Part shown: positions 36,413-47,471 of the stretch, one piece after another
How the letters are laid out: each line of letters opens with the position of its first letter
How positions within the stretch are numbered: position 1 is the stretch's first letter
NCBI RefSeq assembly: GCF_030867095.1
Contig: NC_081824.1
Location: forward strand, 175,468,933-175,532,932
Source of the DNA: Alligator mississippiensis
Taxonomy: Eukaryota > Chordata > Crocodylia > Alligatoridae
Reading direction: 5' to 3'
DNA length: 64,000 nucleotides
The notes under the pieces: model-generated
Told to the model about the DNA's origin: nothing
Database searches by the model: none
Seen by the model: the letters and a program-made list of their open reading frames with translations, nothing else
Program-made: the position numbers and the translations under genes

Positions 36413-38068
36413 CTTTGCACCTCACGTATGACATTGCACTGTGCATTATAGATAGATGAAACCTGGCACTGATATAGGTTTCTAGGAAGAGGGAATGTAT
36501 AACAAATGCATTTCAGCATGTACATTAAAAACAGAAGAAAAGTGGGGGCTGCATCAGGAAGAGAATATGAGTTAAATAGATGTTGTAGGACTTCTTTTAC
36601 AGTGTAGTTAAATAGTCCTATGATAAAAATATGTTTACCTAGGCCTTTATATGTGGTCTTAGTTTGTGTGATATGTTTTTCTAAAGCTAACTGCTTTCTT
36701 GATGGTGGTTTTTCAATAAAAAAGTTTTAGGGTTTGAAATGATTTTTTATGTAAAAAGAAGTTGGGGGGGGTTGGCTGCTACACTGAGTTTTGGTAGTAA
36801 ACTCATTGGTGAAGATCAAATTAATGATTGCATAACTTTTGAAATAGTGTTTGAATAGGGTCTGTTGATAAACATTAAAAGGATCTAAAACTGCAGGTGA
36901 TAGACCACTACTTCATAATGGATGAAGAATGCTTCTTTTTTAGTCTAATGTAAAAGTGGTAACATCCTTGGTCTGTTGCTTTTTCTCAGAATTTTGAGTA
37001 CACATTTGTGAAAAGTAGTAGCACATGTGCTACTACTACTTTAATGATTAAGAATTTGTAAACAACAACAATCATGAAAATGTGACGCACCAATTTGAGT
37101 TCCGTTTTATTTGCGGTAGAAGAGGGAAAGTGAACCAAAGCTTTATCAGCTGCAGAGAAGGCCATTCCCATGGGTTTCAAGAATTTGAGGCTGTGGTTCT
37201 GGGGGAACAAAACAGGATGGGGGGAGAGTGGAATCAAGGTTGTGTCCTTCTTGAAACTTCAGCCCTGCTGAATTTACAAAATAGGAATATAATAATGCTA
37301 ACCAAATGATGTCATATCTGGGGAGCTTTTTCCTTACTTTAGAGCGTGTTAATTCATTTTATAATTCAGCCTGTCTGTATATTTTTTTTTCTTTAATTTA
37401 TTTTCCTCAAACTGTTGCTATCCCATTAATTTTAGGGGCATATTAACTTTTTGTATATGTACATAAATAAGTAGTATTATGGGGAGTTATAAATAGACAC
37501 ACACAATGATTTGTCACCTTGCAAAGGACCAAACTCAGCTTTCATATAATGTTAAAGGAAATGCAGACTACCTCAAGAAAGCTTTTCTTTGCTGATGACA
37601 AACTATTATTGTTATTTATTGGTATCACAACAGTTTAGAACATCATTGCTGTTACTCAGTAAATCTTCATTTACCAGTAAGAAACACTAATGCTATTGAA
37701 TTTAATGTTTTATTAATGACAGGAATTGGAGTACTGTTGCTTTGAGTAAAATGACATTAAAGTATGTGCTAGGTCAAAGCAGCTTACAGTAATTTTATAT
37801 TCAATTTAAATTTAACACACGATTTGTGTATGGTGCTTTGCTTGTCTGTGTGTGTTTGTTTGTTTTGCAAGGGTTAGCGTGCATATTTTACATAGTGTTC
37901 CACCCTCTCTTATTGAATAAGGGTTAACTGCATGTGAACAGGCAAGATAATCACTGACCTGCTATAAATACTTATTAGTAGATGAAAATCATGTGAGGTA
38001 TGTATTAAAGTGGTCTTTCAGAATGATACCAGCAGGAGCTGGTAATTTAAGAATTATTGGGTCCTGGG

Positions 38069-38776
38069 TAGGGATGCACTGATAGAGATTTTGGGGGCCA
38101 ATATTTAAGGAGGCATATCCGCCGATACCAATCTAATTTTCTGATACAGCTGCCTCCAGTTGGTCAGTCCATTGTGGTGGGAGGGGAGGGGGATGGGAAG
38201 GGGCGTGGGGGAGGCAGATCAATGCACCCCACGGTGAGGGAGGGGACAGGGACAGGCACTGCTGAGGTGGGGCAGGAAGGACGGAGCTGTGGCAGGGAAG
38301 GTGGCTCCTGCCACCGCCTACACCCTGAGAGGGCACGAGGGGGCGGGGGGAGAGGCTCTGAGCCCAGCCCCTGCCAAGAAGAGCTCTGTGCAGCCCCGGC
38401 TACAGCCTGCCCGGCCCCACCCTGCCCTGCCCCATGCAGATCCAGGGGGCACACACCCCCATGCCCTCCTGGGGTGCAAGCAGCGGTGGGAGCCATGCCC
38501 ACCCCACCCGGGCAGCGCCTACCCCTGTTCCTGCGCCCTCTCTCAGCATGGGGGGAGATGATTTGTCCCCCTGCCCCTCCCTTTCTACCACAATGGACTG
38601 ACCATCTGGAGGCAGCCCTGCATGCTGCTGGCTCTGCTCCTGGCTGCCTGAGTGCTGCGCTGCAGCTGCACACAGTACAAGCTTTTATTGGCCCCATTGG
38701 GCCGATATCTGATACAGAAAATCTTCTTTATCTCGGTACTGATCCAATATCGGACTGAAGTATTGATGCATCTCTA
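38069..38776. mobile_element. Foldback element of the GTGCACCGAT-end family, copy B (708 bp)
   Basis: The ends TAGGGATGCACTGATAGAGA and AGTATTGATGCATCTCTA are inverted. They are flanked by a perfect 8-bp duplication GTCCTGGG (38061-38068 and 38777-38784). The inverted repeat continues through the body: 38150-38178 is the reverse complement of 38587-38615 with one mismatch in 29, and further GC-rich blocks pair up to a centre near 38400. The clean duplication makes this the best type specimen of the family here. Its frames of up to 194 codons occur on both strands and are not genes. Confidence 0.93.
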
Positions 38777-39332
38777 GTCCTGGGCCCAAAGAGCATGAAG
38801 TGCAGAGGTGATTGCCTGGTCCACCACCTATGATAGAAAATTGCCAATATTAGCTATGTAACCAAATATCTAAAAGGCACAAATACAAGGGGGGAAAAAA
38901 AGCCTTGTAGAACTGGACTGGTGTTGCACCCTTCCCTCTGTGGCAGTGGTGGCATAGGTCCTTCAACAGGTACCAGGGTGCTGCTGGTTCTGCCTTCTCT
39001 GACTGAGCTGTGCCTACAGAAAAACAGCAAGGATATTAGCTTCCAGATTCATAAAACTCTGGGCCTGGGCCCTGTTGGCCCATTCATTAATCCACTTCTA
39101 TGTCAGTTTACCAAAATGTTTTTGTTTGTTTTTCCCCAGTCATGTCAAGGCAGAAATACCAGTAGAATTATGGTATAAATTCTCAGCCACGTGTAACAGA
39201 TTTGTGTGGCAGTCAGAAGTATGATCTGGCTCACCTTAGTTACTCTCAGTGCTGTTCTAGTAGCAGCCTTGAAACTGACTAGGTTTTGCCAATTTCAAGG
39301 CCATTATGAGAGACAACAGGAACAGTATAAGC

Positions 39333-39885
39333 CAGGGGTGGGCAAAGTACTGCCCAGTGGCTGGATCCAGCCTGCCAGGCAATTCTATCCGGCCCATGGG
39401 GCCCTTCCATAAGCTCTCTAAGCGCTGGCCCTTGCTGCCCATCTGCAAGCCAGCATCTCCTTGTAGGAAGTGCAGCTCTGGTTAGGCAACCACCCCCCAT
39501 GCCAGCCTAGCCTGACCCATCCCAGCCTGACCCACCCCAGCCTCGAGCCAGGGGGGCGCTATTTTGAGCTATTATGCAATCAATTGGACCAAAAATATTT
39601 AAAAAAAAAATTAAAATAAGTTACAGTAGATGTTTGATTGAGTTATTCATTGTTAAAGTATGACTTCTGTTTCAGTTTCAATGTGGCACTTGTCCTCCCA
39701 AGAAGGAGTACTTCTGGGACAAGGGGAGGGACTTTTGGTGGCAAAGGTTGGGGTGGGACTTCTGGTCCCAAGATGGCGACCAGGGGGTAGGGTATCTGTC
39801 AAGGGGTGGAACTACCTTTGCAGCCCTCAACAGCTCACCAAAACACATTAAGTGGCCATCCAGCCGAAATAATTGCCCACCCCTG
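39333..39885. mobile_element. hAT-like element, GGGGTGGGCAA-end family (553 bp)
   Basis: The ends CAGGGGTGGGCAAAGTACTG and AATAATTGCCCACCCCTG are inverted. They are flanked by a perfect 8-bp duplication GTATAAGC (39325-39332 and 39886-39893). The first part reads GCCCAGTGGCTGGATCCAGC and GGCCCATGGGGCCCTTCC, shared with sister copies. No coding capacity. Confidence 0.92.
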
Positions 39886-40422
39886 GTATAAGCGCATCAG
39901 GAAGGTTGTGAAAACCTGAGACCAGTGTATTACTGCACAAATTAACATACGTTCTTAAATTGACGTAAACGGTGCCTTTTAAATCAATGAGTTTCCCAAA
40001 TGCTTTAATTCAGTAGCTGCCCACCTTACCCACAACTGTCTTGAGTGGCTTGTATTGTACCAGCATTGTGTAATTATAGGATTCAAAATAAATAATGTTG
40101 TACCTACACTGCAATATGGTAAGGGTGACTGCAGTACAATGTAGAGATACCCAAGTTAGCTCTAAACCAGGTAGCTCAGGTACAAGTAACAGTTTAGTTG
40201 TGGCACCATAGACCACAGATAAATCAACATTTTTTTTTCAACTTGTGCTAACATTTGTGCTTCCAGTGCTACTGGTTTCCAAGCTAGTTTGTTTAAAGCT
40301 AGACAGCCACAATACACTACATTACAGCCACTGTTGACTTCAGAGTAGTTGCACGTCATGATGCAAGTTAATTTTTTGCATCCAAAATGGGAGTGAATTT
40401 TATGCACTACTAGTCTCTAGCC

Positions 40423-40620
40423 CAGGGGTAGGCAAAATGCGGGCCACATGCGCCACCAGGTCATTCTATCTGGCCCATGGGGCCCCTAAAAAATTTAAAA
40501 AATTTAATATTTAGCTGCCTCTGACTACCTGTCATGTGGCCCTTGATGGCTTGCCAAAACTCAACAGGTACCAGGGTTCCTGGTAAGCGTCCCTCTGCCC
40601 AAAATAACTGCCCGCACCTG
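40423..40620. mobile_element. Short hAT-like element, GGGGTGGGCAA-end family (198 bp)
   Basis: The ends CAGGGGTAGGCAAAATGCGG and AATAACTGCCCGCACCTG are inverted. The flanking 8-mers CTCTAGCC (40415-40422) and CTCTAGCA (40621-40628) match at 7 of 8. It is a deletion derivative sharing GGCCCATGGGGCCCCT with the copy at 39.3 kb. It abuts the inverted LINE segment. Confidence 0.88.
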
Positions 40621-40633
40621 CTCTAGCAATTTA

Positions 40634-40838
40634 TTTTGGTGGGCATCCATACTTCAGAAGGATCCTTCACAGTGCTTCTTGGTTGACTCAGTTGAAGGCT
40701 TTCATGAGGTCAAAGAAGCCTATGTAGAGAGGTTTATGTTGTTCCCAGCATTTTTCCTGCAGCTGACGAGCAGTGACGATCATTCAGTTGTGCCTCTTAG
40801 TGCCATAAACCCACACTGAGATTCCAGGAGGAGCTCTT
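40634..40838 (-). pseudogene. LINE reverse transcriptase fragment, inverted 5' segment
   Basis: On the minus strand this encodes a stretch resembling ESQCGFMALRGTT, then after a frameshift TARQLQEKCWEQHKPLYIGF and FDLMKAFN, then EALW and YGCPPK. FDL.KAF is reverse transcriptase motif A. It contains at least one frameshift and one stop (just after KAFN). The matching downstream half lies on the plus strand from 41687. Between the two sits a later solo LTR. Confidence 0.85.
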
Positions 40839-41643
40839 TGTGCGGGCCGGGAGCGGTCCGAGGCCCTTTTTTCGCGCGGCGGGCTGTGGCCAGCAGCCCC
40901 GACACGCTGGGTCGGGGAAGGCAGGCGGCACGCTAGAATTAGGCACGGAAGCTTAGTGGCTGATTAAGATTATTTTACTTACACCGAAGATGGTCGTGGT
41001 GCAGGCAGGTTGCAACTTGCTTGAGTTGCAGTTACAAAACAAAACTCGAACCTGCAGGGCACGAGAGTACGTCGCAGGGGGTTTTCGGCGACGGGAAGAT
41101 GCAAAACACGAGAGTACGTCGCAATGGGTTTTCGGCGACGGGAAGATAAACCTGCAGGACTCGAACCCGGACAGAGCTCTGGATACACTCACACAAAGTT
41201 TGCTAGGCTCCGTGGAACTTGCGCGCAGGGAAGGGTACGTCGAGGGATCAGGCAGCGACGGGGAGAGGTGAGAGGCTGATCAGACCCCTATAGCCTTCTT
41301 GAGATACACGCTGGGTCCGATAAGCTCTGCAGCGCTTAGAGATCTTCACAAAATGTGAAGTTCTCTTCCTCCTGATAGTCGTGGAGTCCTCCAACTTGGG
41401 CGGAAACCGCTCAAGCCTCTTATACGGCTAGCAAGCCAATCGCTAGCCGCCACTTGGGAATAATTTAGAACTGGCCAATAGTGGGACACAAATCTGCACA
41501 CGAATGGCGGGAACTCCTTGCACCGTGCATTTCTCTTTTTGCAACTAAGAAATGCACCCTGCAAAGAAAGCTACAAGTGGTGGGAAATAATTTAGCAGTG
41601 CCGAAGCGCACACAAACAAAAATCACACCCTTGGGTTGTGACA
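40839..41643 (-). mobile_element. Solo LTR, family 1 copy 2 (805 bp), inserted in the LINE
   Basis: The ends TGTGCGGGCCGGGAGC and GGTTGTGACA are flanked by an exact 5-bp duplication CTCTT (40834-40838 and 41644-41648). On the minus strand the ATTGG box followed by GTATAAGAGG (about 41417-41427) corresponds to the TATA region of the copy at 35.8 kb. It is longer than that copy, partly through an internal 41-bp tandem duplication (41060-41100 and 41107-41147). No internal proviral sequence remains. It interrupts the LINE and is therefore younger than it. Confidence 0.9.
41060..41147. repeat. Tandem duplication within the LTR, 41 bp x 2
   Basis: The unit CACGAGAGTACGTCGCA.. through TTTTCGGCGACGGGAAGAT occurs at 41060-41100 and 41107-41147 with two mismatches. 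The copy 1 LTR has a single diverged counterpart (CGTCGCAAGGCTTCGCCGAC near 36098). Confidence 0.88.
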
Positions 41644-42675
41644 CTCTTCAGCAAGCGGAAGGAGATGATTCAGGAGGGTTTTTGCAATGATCTTTTGCCT
41701 GCTCCATGACCGTATGAGAGTAGTGGTTCTCAGTAATGGATCTTTCACAGGTTCCTTTGAGTTTAAGATGGGAGTTAAGCAAGGTTTCATCATAGCTCCA
41801 ACACTCTTCTCGATATTTCTTACTGGGATGCTACATCTGACCACTAACAAGCTTCCAGTCAAAGTGGACCTAACTACCAAATGGGTGGTAAGCTATTTAA
41901 TCTTAGGTGACTCTGAGCCAAAACCAAGACCACCCTGACCTCAGTCACTGAGCTCCAGTATGTCAATGATGCTGTAGTGTATGCTCACTCGGAAACAGAC
42001 TTTCAGGCAATTGTCAGTGTTGGAAGATCGTGACATCAGATCCGAAACCAAGCTCAGGGTTTATCAAGAAGTTGTGATCACCTTCCTGTACAGAGCTGAG
42101 ATGTGGACAACATACAAGAGACACCTCAAGTTGCTGGAGAAGTATCATCCACCGCCTGTGGACGATCTTTCGAATCCAGTGGGAAGACGAACAAACCAAC
42201 ATTAGCATCCCCTTGCAATTAAATACCGTGAACATCAAGGCCATGATCATCTGACATCAATTTTGCAGGGCTGGCCACATCATCCAGATGTCCAACTTCA
42301 GACTCCCAAAGCAAGTTTTACTCTCCCAGCTCAGTGAAGGCAAACACTCAAGAAGAGAGCAGAGAAAACTCTTCAAGGACATCCTGGAGGCCAACTTGAA
42401 AAATGCAGCATTAACATCAATTCATGGGAGGCTATTCCCCAGGACCACCTGTAAGGATCTCAGTACTTTGAAACCTCACAATGACAACAGGAGATGGAGA
42501 AGTGGGAGTGGCAGAAAGAGTGTGTCATGGACTGAATCAAGAATCCAGAGCCACCCATCCTGCACAGAAACACGTGCCCAAGTTGCAGCAGAGTCTTTTG
42601 ATCCTGGATTGGCCTTGTCAGCCGTCTTTGGACCCACAAATAAGGTAATCATCCTCAGTTGTGAGGGATTGCCAG
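41644..42675 (+). pseudogene. LINE reverse transcriptase pseudogene, 3' segment
   Basis: The plus strand encodes LLHDRMRVVVLSNGS, then FKMGVKQGFIIAPTLFSIF (reverse transcriptase motif B), then ELQYVNDAVVYAHSETDF (the YxDD motif C, here degraded to YVND). After an internal deletion it continues with FLYRAEMWTTYKRHLKLLEK. Then come a GHIIQMSNFRLPKQVLLSQL region and a C-terminal zinc-finger-like CPSCSRVF..WIGLVSRLWTH. Several frameshifts and stops disable it. It is the orientation-correct half of the LINE whose upstream half is inverted at 40634-40838. Confidence 0.87.
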
Positions 42676-43204
42676 TGACCCATTACACCACAGTTATAAA
42701 GTTTCTTCTCTTACCACTTCTGGCTGAATTTCCATTTCTAAGCATTAGACAAATCGCTCATGCTGGTTGCATTTTCAAAAGAGAAGAATCTTTTAAAATG
42801 TCAACAATGTAGTGTCCCAGTTTTGGCTTGCACAAAAATGCTACTGCTCTCTTTCACATGCATACTTTAAGTTCAACAATAGTATTATGTTCAGTGAACC
42901 CATGAAAGAATGGACATTTAAAGAGCAACACAGTCTTAACTATGCTCTCTCAAGACTACATGCTAATTTATTGCCAAATTATTAAGCAGTCTTATAACTA
43001 TGAACCTTTCATCTTTACATGCTATGTACCAGAACAAGAAAATAAAATAATAATAATTTCAGCTGATTTATCAAAATACATGCTTCAACATATTTATGAT
43101 TTTGTTAATCTGATTCTGACAGTCTCCGTTACTAAATAATTATTTAGTGTACACTTCTTCATTGATTGTTTGGTTTTGTTTGTTTTTTTTATTTGGATTG
43201 TTCC

Positions 43205-43310
43205 AGTATTTAGGAGCCTCAATCAAGGATTGAGATCCCACTGTGTTAGGCACTGTACACATGCAGAAGAAAAAAATGGTCCCTGTCCTACAGAGTTTAT
43301 ATAATTTCAC
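43205..43310 (-). repeat. Ancient interspersed repeat tail, opposite copy
   Basis: In reverse complement it reads GACAGGGACCATTTTTTTCT, then GTGTACAGTGCCTAACACAG and TTGAGGCTCCTAAATACTGG, the same layout as 8930-9045. Confidence 0.5.
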
Positions 43311-43562
43311 TTGACTGGTTAATATATTGTTATGCTTGTCCTTTGCAATATGATCTGTAGCTTTTTCATGTACATGTTGAAAATTATTGTGTTTCCTAGC
43401 TGAAAGTGAATCTGTGTAGAGACACATCAGTGTTTTCTTATGTTTAAGTGTTGTGAAAGCACTGGGTTAATGTTTGGAGTGCTGTATCAGGATGGATATG
43501 AATGTTGCCTTAATTTATTTTGTTGTTTTTATTATGTGCATAGTTGTGAAGAGACGCTTTTT

Positions 43563-43836
43563 AGCCACCTGCTTGGAGCAGAGCAGGAAGCCGGGGACTA
43601 CGCACAAACACGCTCGGACACAGTTGCTTCTGGGAACCACTCCTTGGGCTTGGAGCCTGTGATGGGGGGCAGGGAGATGAGGTGGTGGCAAACCCTGCCA
43701 GACAGCACAGACCATATGAAGCTGTGGGCAGCAGCACAGGTGAGGGGCTTTTCCAGCCTGCTGCAGCTGCTGACATGCTGGGAGGGATGGAGCAGACCTA
43801 GCTGTGGGTACTAGTGCTTTCTTCCCTTGCCTCTTC
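43563..43836 (+). repeat. Interspersed repeat, duplicated block copy 1 (274 bp)
   Basis: It starts GCCACCTGCTTGGAGCAGAG, then ACAGTTGCTTCTGGGAACCA, GGGGGGCAGGGAGATGAGGT and GAGGGGCTTTTCCAGCCTGC, and ends GGTACTAGTGCTTTCTTCCC. All these blocks recur in the same order and orientation at 45107-45366. Confidence 0.87.
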
Positions 43837-45106
43837 AATTTAAATTCGTGGGCATTTTTTGTTTAGACACATCCTAACTGAATTTGCAAGGCTGCTGTTA
43901 ATAGGCCAGATGCTGAGGAACAATGTAAGGAACATGAATGAGGTGCAAAAAATGGAGAGCAGGGTATTTTGTATAAGTATGGTAGATATACAGGTTTTGC
44001 TTCATGTTTAAGTGTGTGTGAAAGGGGAGAGAGAGAGATTCTGTCATCTTTATCACTAACTCAACAAAACCTGAACGATACTAATTTAGCTTAGTAGGAT
44101 AAGTATCTTTATTCTTATCTTTTTCATTGAGATCTGTGGCAACAGTAGCTAGATGCAGGCATTCTTTTTTGCTCATCAAGGCATGGTCTAACTTCATGAG
44201 AGAGGACAATTCCTCATTTTCTTAAATTTACCTTGTCCTTGATGTAAAGTTGGAGTGTTGTTGTAACCTCTCTTGTTCTTAAAGATCTCTGTCCTAAATC
44301 TAGAGGTTTGTTGAATAGCCATATGATGGATATTATTGCTCATCATCTTCCTATTCCAGAATGTGAATTTTTTCTCAGTGCTTTATCTTTCACTAAATAT
44401 TTTTAAGAAGACTTATTATGTTGTTTTCTTCAATATGGGAGCCTCCTTTAGCCTGGCACCTCCAATGCGATGTCTGATAGCTAGGGGTCTACTTAAATTG
44501 CAGTGAGACAACGCAATTTTCAAGGCTTGGTTGTGGCACAAAGCCAAATGCATGGGCATTTCCCAGTGACCCTGTCCTTCACCACTGATTGGCAGTCATA
44601 CCATATAATTTAACAGCAGATTCTGTAAAAAGTAAATTATATCATATAATTTATCATATTGTTACAAATCTAAATATGACATCTAAATTTGAATATATTA
44701 TAAATGTAAAATTGTATACAATATGCCTGTATAATTAAAGGTTATATAATCAGTTTATCTGTCCAAAGTAAGAGATGGTGTATGTTGGAGATGCTTATAT
44801 GCCCCAAGTGCAGCCTGGAAGAAAGTCCAAGGGCCTCAACCTATTTTCTTGCTGTTCTGTTGAAGGAATATACTGAGACAAGTCTACAGCCAACATGGCA
44901 TATACTGCCTAAGATGGCTGTAGTTATGCCACTGGATAGGGATATAAATAGGGATATAAATATCATTAAAAAAAATATCCATTTAACCTCTTCTAATTAT
45001 ATCAGCAAAACCATTAACTGATAACACGTACTTAGTCCTGGCCTGAGGGTGGTGGAGTGCAGAGCCTCAGAGCTGGCACCTACCCTGCCACAGGAGAGGG
45101 GCCGCA

Positions 45107-45435
45107 GCCACCTGCCTGGAGCAGAGCGGGGAGCCGAGGACCATGTACAGACCTGCTTGGACACAGTTGCTTCTGGGAACCACGCCTCAGGGCCTTTGAC
45201 GGGGGGCAGGGAGATGAGGTAGTGGCAAGCCCGGCCAGATGACACAGCCCATGTGAAGCTGTGAGCAGGTGAGGGGCTTTTCCAGCCTGCTGTAGCTGCT
45301 TGACACACTGGGAGGGATGGAGCAGACTAGCTATGGGTACTAGTCCCTCCTTACCTTGGCTCTCTCCCTCCCCTTCTTGTTCCTCCTCCCTCCTACACTT
45401 CTTATTTAAACATTTAACCTTTCACATCCCTACTG
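45107..45435 (+). repeat. Interspersed repeat, copy 2, with a hAT-like right end
   Basis: It is collinear with 43563-43836 to about 45366, then runs through pyrimidine-rich sequence to TTTAACCTTTCACATCCCTACTG (45413-45435). The reverse complement, CAGTAGGGATGTGAAAGG, looks like a hAT-type terminus. I did not find a matching left end. Confidence 0.75.
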
Positions 45436-46448
45436 TATAGAGGATCGGATCCTATAGGATCAGAACCTAACTATGTCTTGTCCTGCCCATATGCATGTAG
45501 CTAAGTGCCAGCATCACTGGTATGCCACAATAGTTCAAGACAGTAAGGGGAGGGTGCTTTATGCCTCTACTCACTTGCATTAGCTTGCTGGATGGGACAC
45601 ATGCATGTTCAGTTTTACAGTTTGTTTATTCCTCTTGAACTTCATGGTGGAAGCTCATGTGACAAATTATTTCCATACATACAGCCCTTTAATGTCAACT
45701 TCAAAAGCATGTAAGCACTTGTCCCATTGTGAAAATTATTTAAAAGTTTAGTTTTTCCATTAGACTTTTTTATCAAAATTCTGAATTGTCTTATGCCCCC
45801 TCCCCTTACTTTTAGTGAAAAGTAACTCCCTCCCTTCAGGTGGACCTCCATAAAATTTTTGCCTGGTTACTTCAGCCAATTGCAGTTTATGAAATCTCTT
45901 GTGCAGACTCGTCAAAGAGGGTAATTTGGCAAGAAATGACTGTAAATGCTGTCACCTTCCATCACTTCAAGACCAGTAAAATTTAAAAACATCCCAAGTG
46001 GAATGTAATAACCTAGGAAAAATACTGAGTGTTGCTTTTAGGGACTTGATCATTAGATCAGGCTTTTATTTTAATGTAAAGTACATTACACTTCCCTTAA
46101 GTATTTCCAAATAGAGTAGTGCAATGGAAGACAAGATTGTATTTTCAAAAGCATAAGTTTTTGTGCATGTTAAAAGATACCAAAATATGTTCCTTTAATG
46201 TCATCTGAAGAGGTGATGAACCTTATGAACTGTGGTATTTCACAATAAATTGATGTTGTATATGAACTTAATGATGAGTTACTTTGGAAGCTTCTGGGCC
46301 AGAGGAAAAAAAAATAGGCTTAGTCCTGGAAGGTGTGCAGAAATAACATGGTGATGGGTATCACTATAAAGATTTGGAAATAGAGGGTAAAACTGTAATA
46401 ATCAGAACAGAGCAGAGCTACTATTAAGTTGCATCTACAACTGCGTAT

Positions 46449-47471
46449 TAGGGGTGCACCGATAAAGACTTTTATGGCCAATACCTATGGCCAATTATTA
46501 ACCAGCCCTATCAGCCAATATTGATCTGATAACCGATATGCAGCCTGGCAGCTTGGAGACCAGTGCCTGGATGCTAAGTGTATCGGGGGGGGGGGAGAAA
46601 GGGGGGAGCAGATAGCGGCCCCCACAGTGAGGGAGGGAATGGGGCTGGGGCAGGGGCAGGCACTGCCCAGCTAGGGTAGGGTGGGGCACAGTACAGATCC
46701 ATGAGTGGCTTGTGTATGAGGGCAGCTCTCTGCCCCTGCACGTGCCCCTAGGGCAGGCATGGGTGGCATGTCCCCCCGGATTTGTGCGGGGGCCAAGGGT
46801 GGGCTCGGGGCCAGGGGCTGTTGGCCTTTCCGGGGGGGGGGGGGAGGGGGGGAGGCCAGGGTTGCGCTTGGAGTGGGAAGGGCAGGGCAGGTGGTGGCGG
46901 TGCTGAGAGGGGCCTATGGTGAATTTTAGAGTGGCTGTAGTTCCCTCCCAGCTCTGCTGCCACCTGCCCCATCCCTGCGTGCCCCAAGTGCAGCCCTGGC
47001 CCAGCACCCTGCTGGAAAAAGGTCAATGCAGCCCCTGGCCTCACCTGTAGTGGGCAGCCCACCCTTGCCCCATGCACAAATCCAGGGGCACATGCCTCCC
47101 CCGGGGGTGTGCTCAGTGGTGGGGAACTGCCCCCTGGATGAGCAACCTGCGGCTCCATCCCAAGCCACACCCCGGCTGGGCAGCACCTGCCCAGCCCTAC
47201 TCACTCCCTCCCTCACTGTGGGGACCTTGATCCTCCTCTACCCCCCCCCCCCACACACACACCCCTTGCTTACCCACAAACTTACTGGCTGGACGCTGCT
47301 CTCCAAGGTGGCGGACTGCATCCCTGGCTACATGCATGCTGTGGCTGCGCGTGTGAACGCGGCATTTATCAGTGACATTATTGGCTACATTGGCCAAAAA
47401 CAGCCGGTAATGTCAATTTTCCTTTTATTGGTGCCGATCCGATATGGACCTATATTATCAGTGCACCTCTG
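46449..47471. mobile_element. Foldback element of the GTGCACCGAT-end family, copy C (1.02 kb)
   Basis: The ends TAGGGGTGCACCGATAAAGA and TTATCAGTGCACCTCTG are inverted. The flanking 8-mers CTGCGTAT (46441-46448) and CTGCATAT (47472-47479) match at 7 of 8. The left body has GCGGCCCCCACAGTGAGGGA and the right body its mirror TCCCTCACTGTGGGGACC (47212-47230). A second pairing joins GTGCCCCAAGTGCAGCCCTG-type blocks across the centre. No transposase. Confidence 0.92.

Noticed and set aside
35812..41643. A single provirus bounded by the two LTRs
   Set aside because: Each LTR has its own distinct 5-bp duplication (CTTTG and CTCTT), and the sequence between them is ordinary intron with DNA transposons. 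They are two separate solo LTRs.
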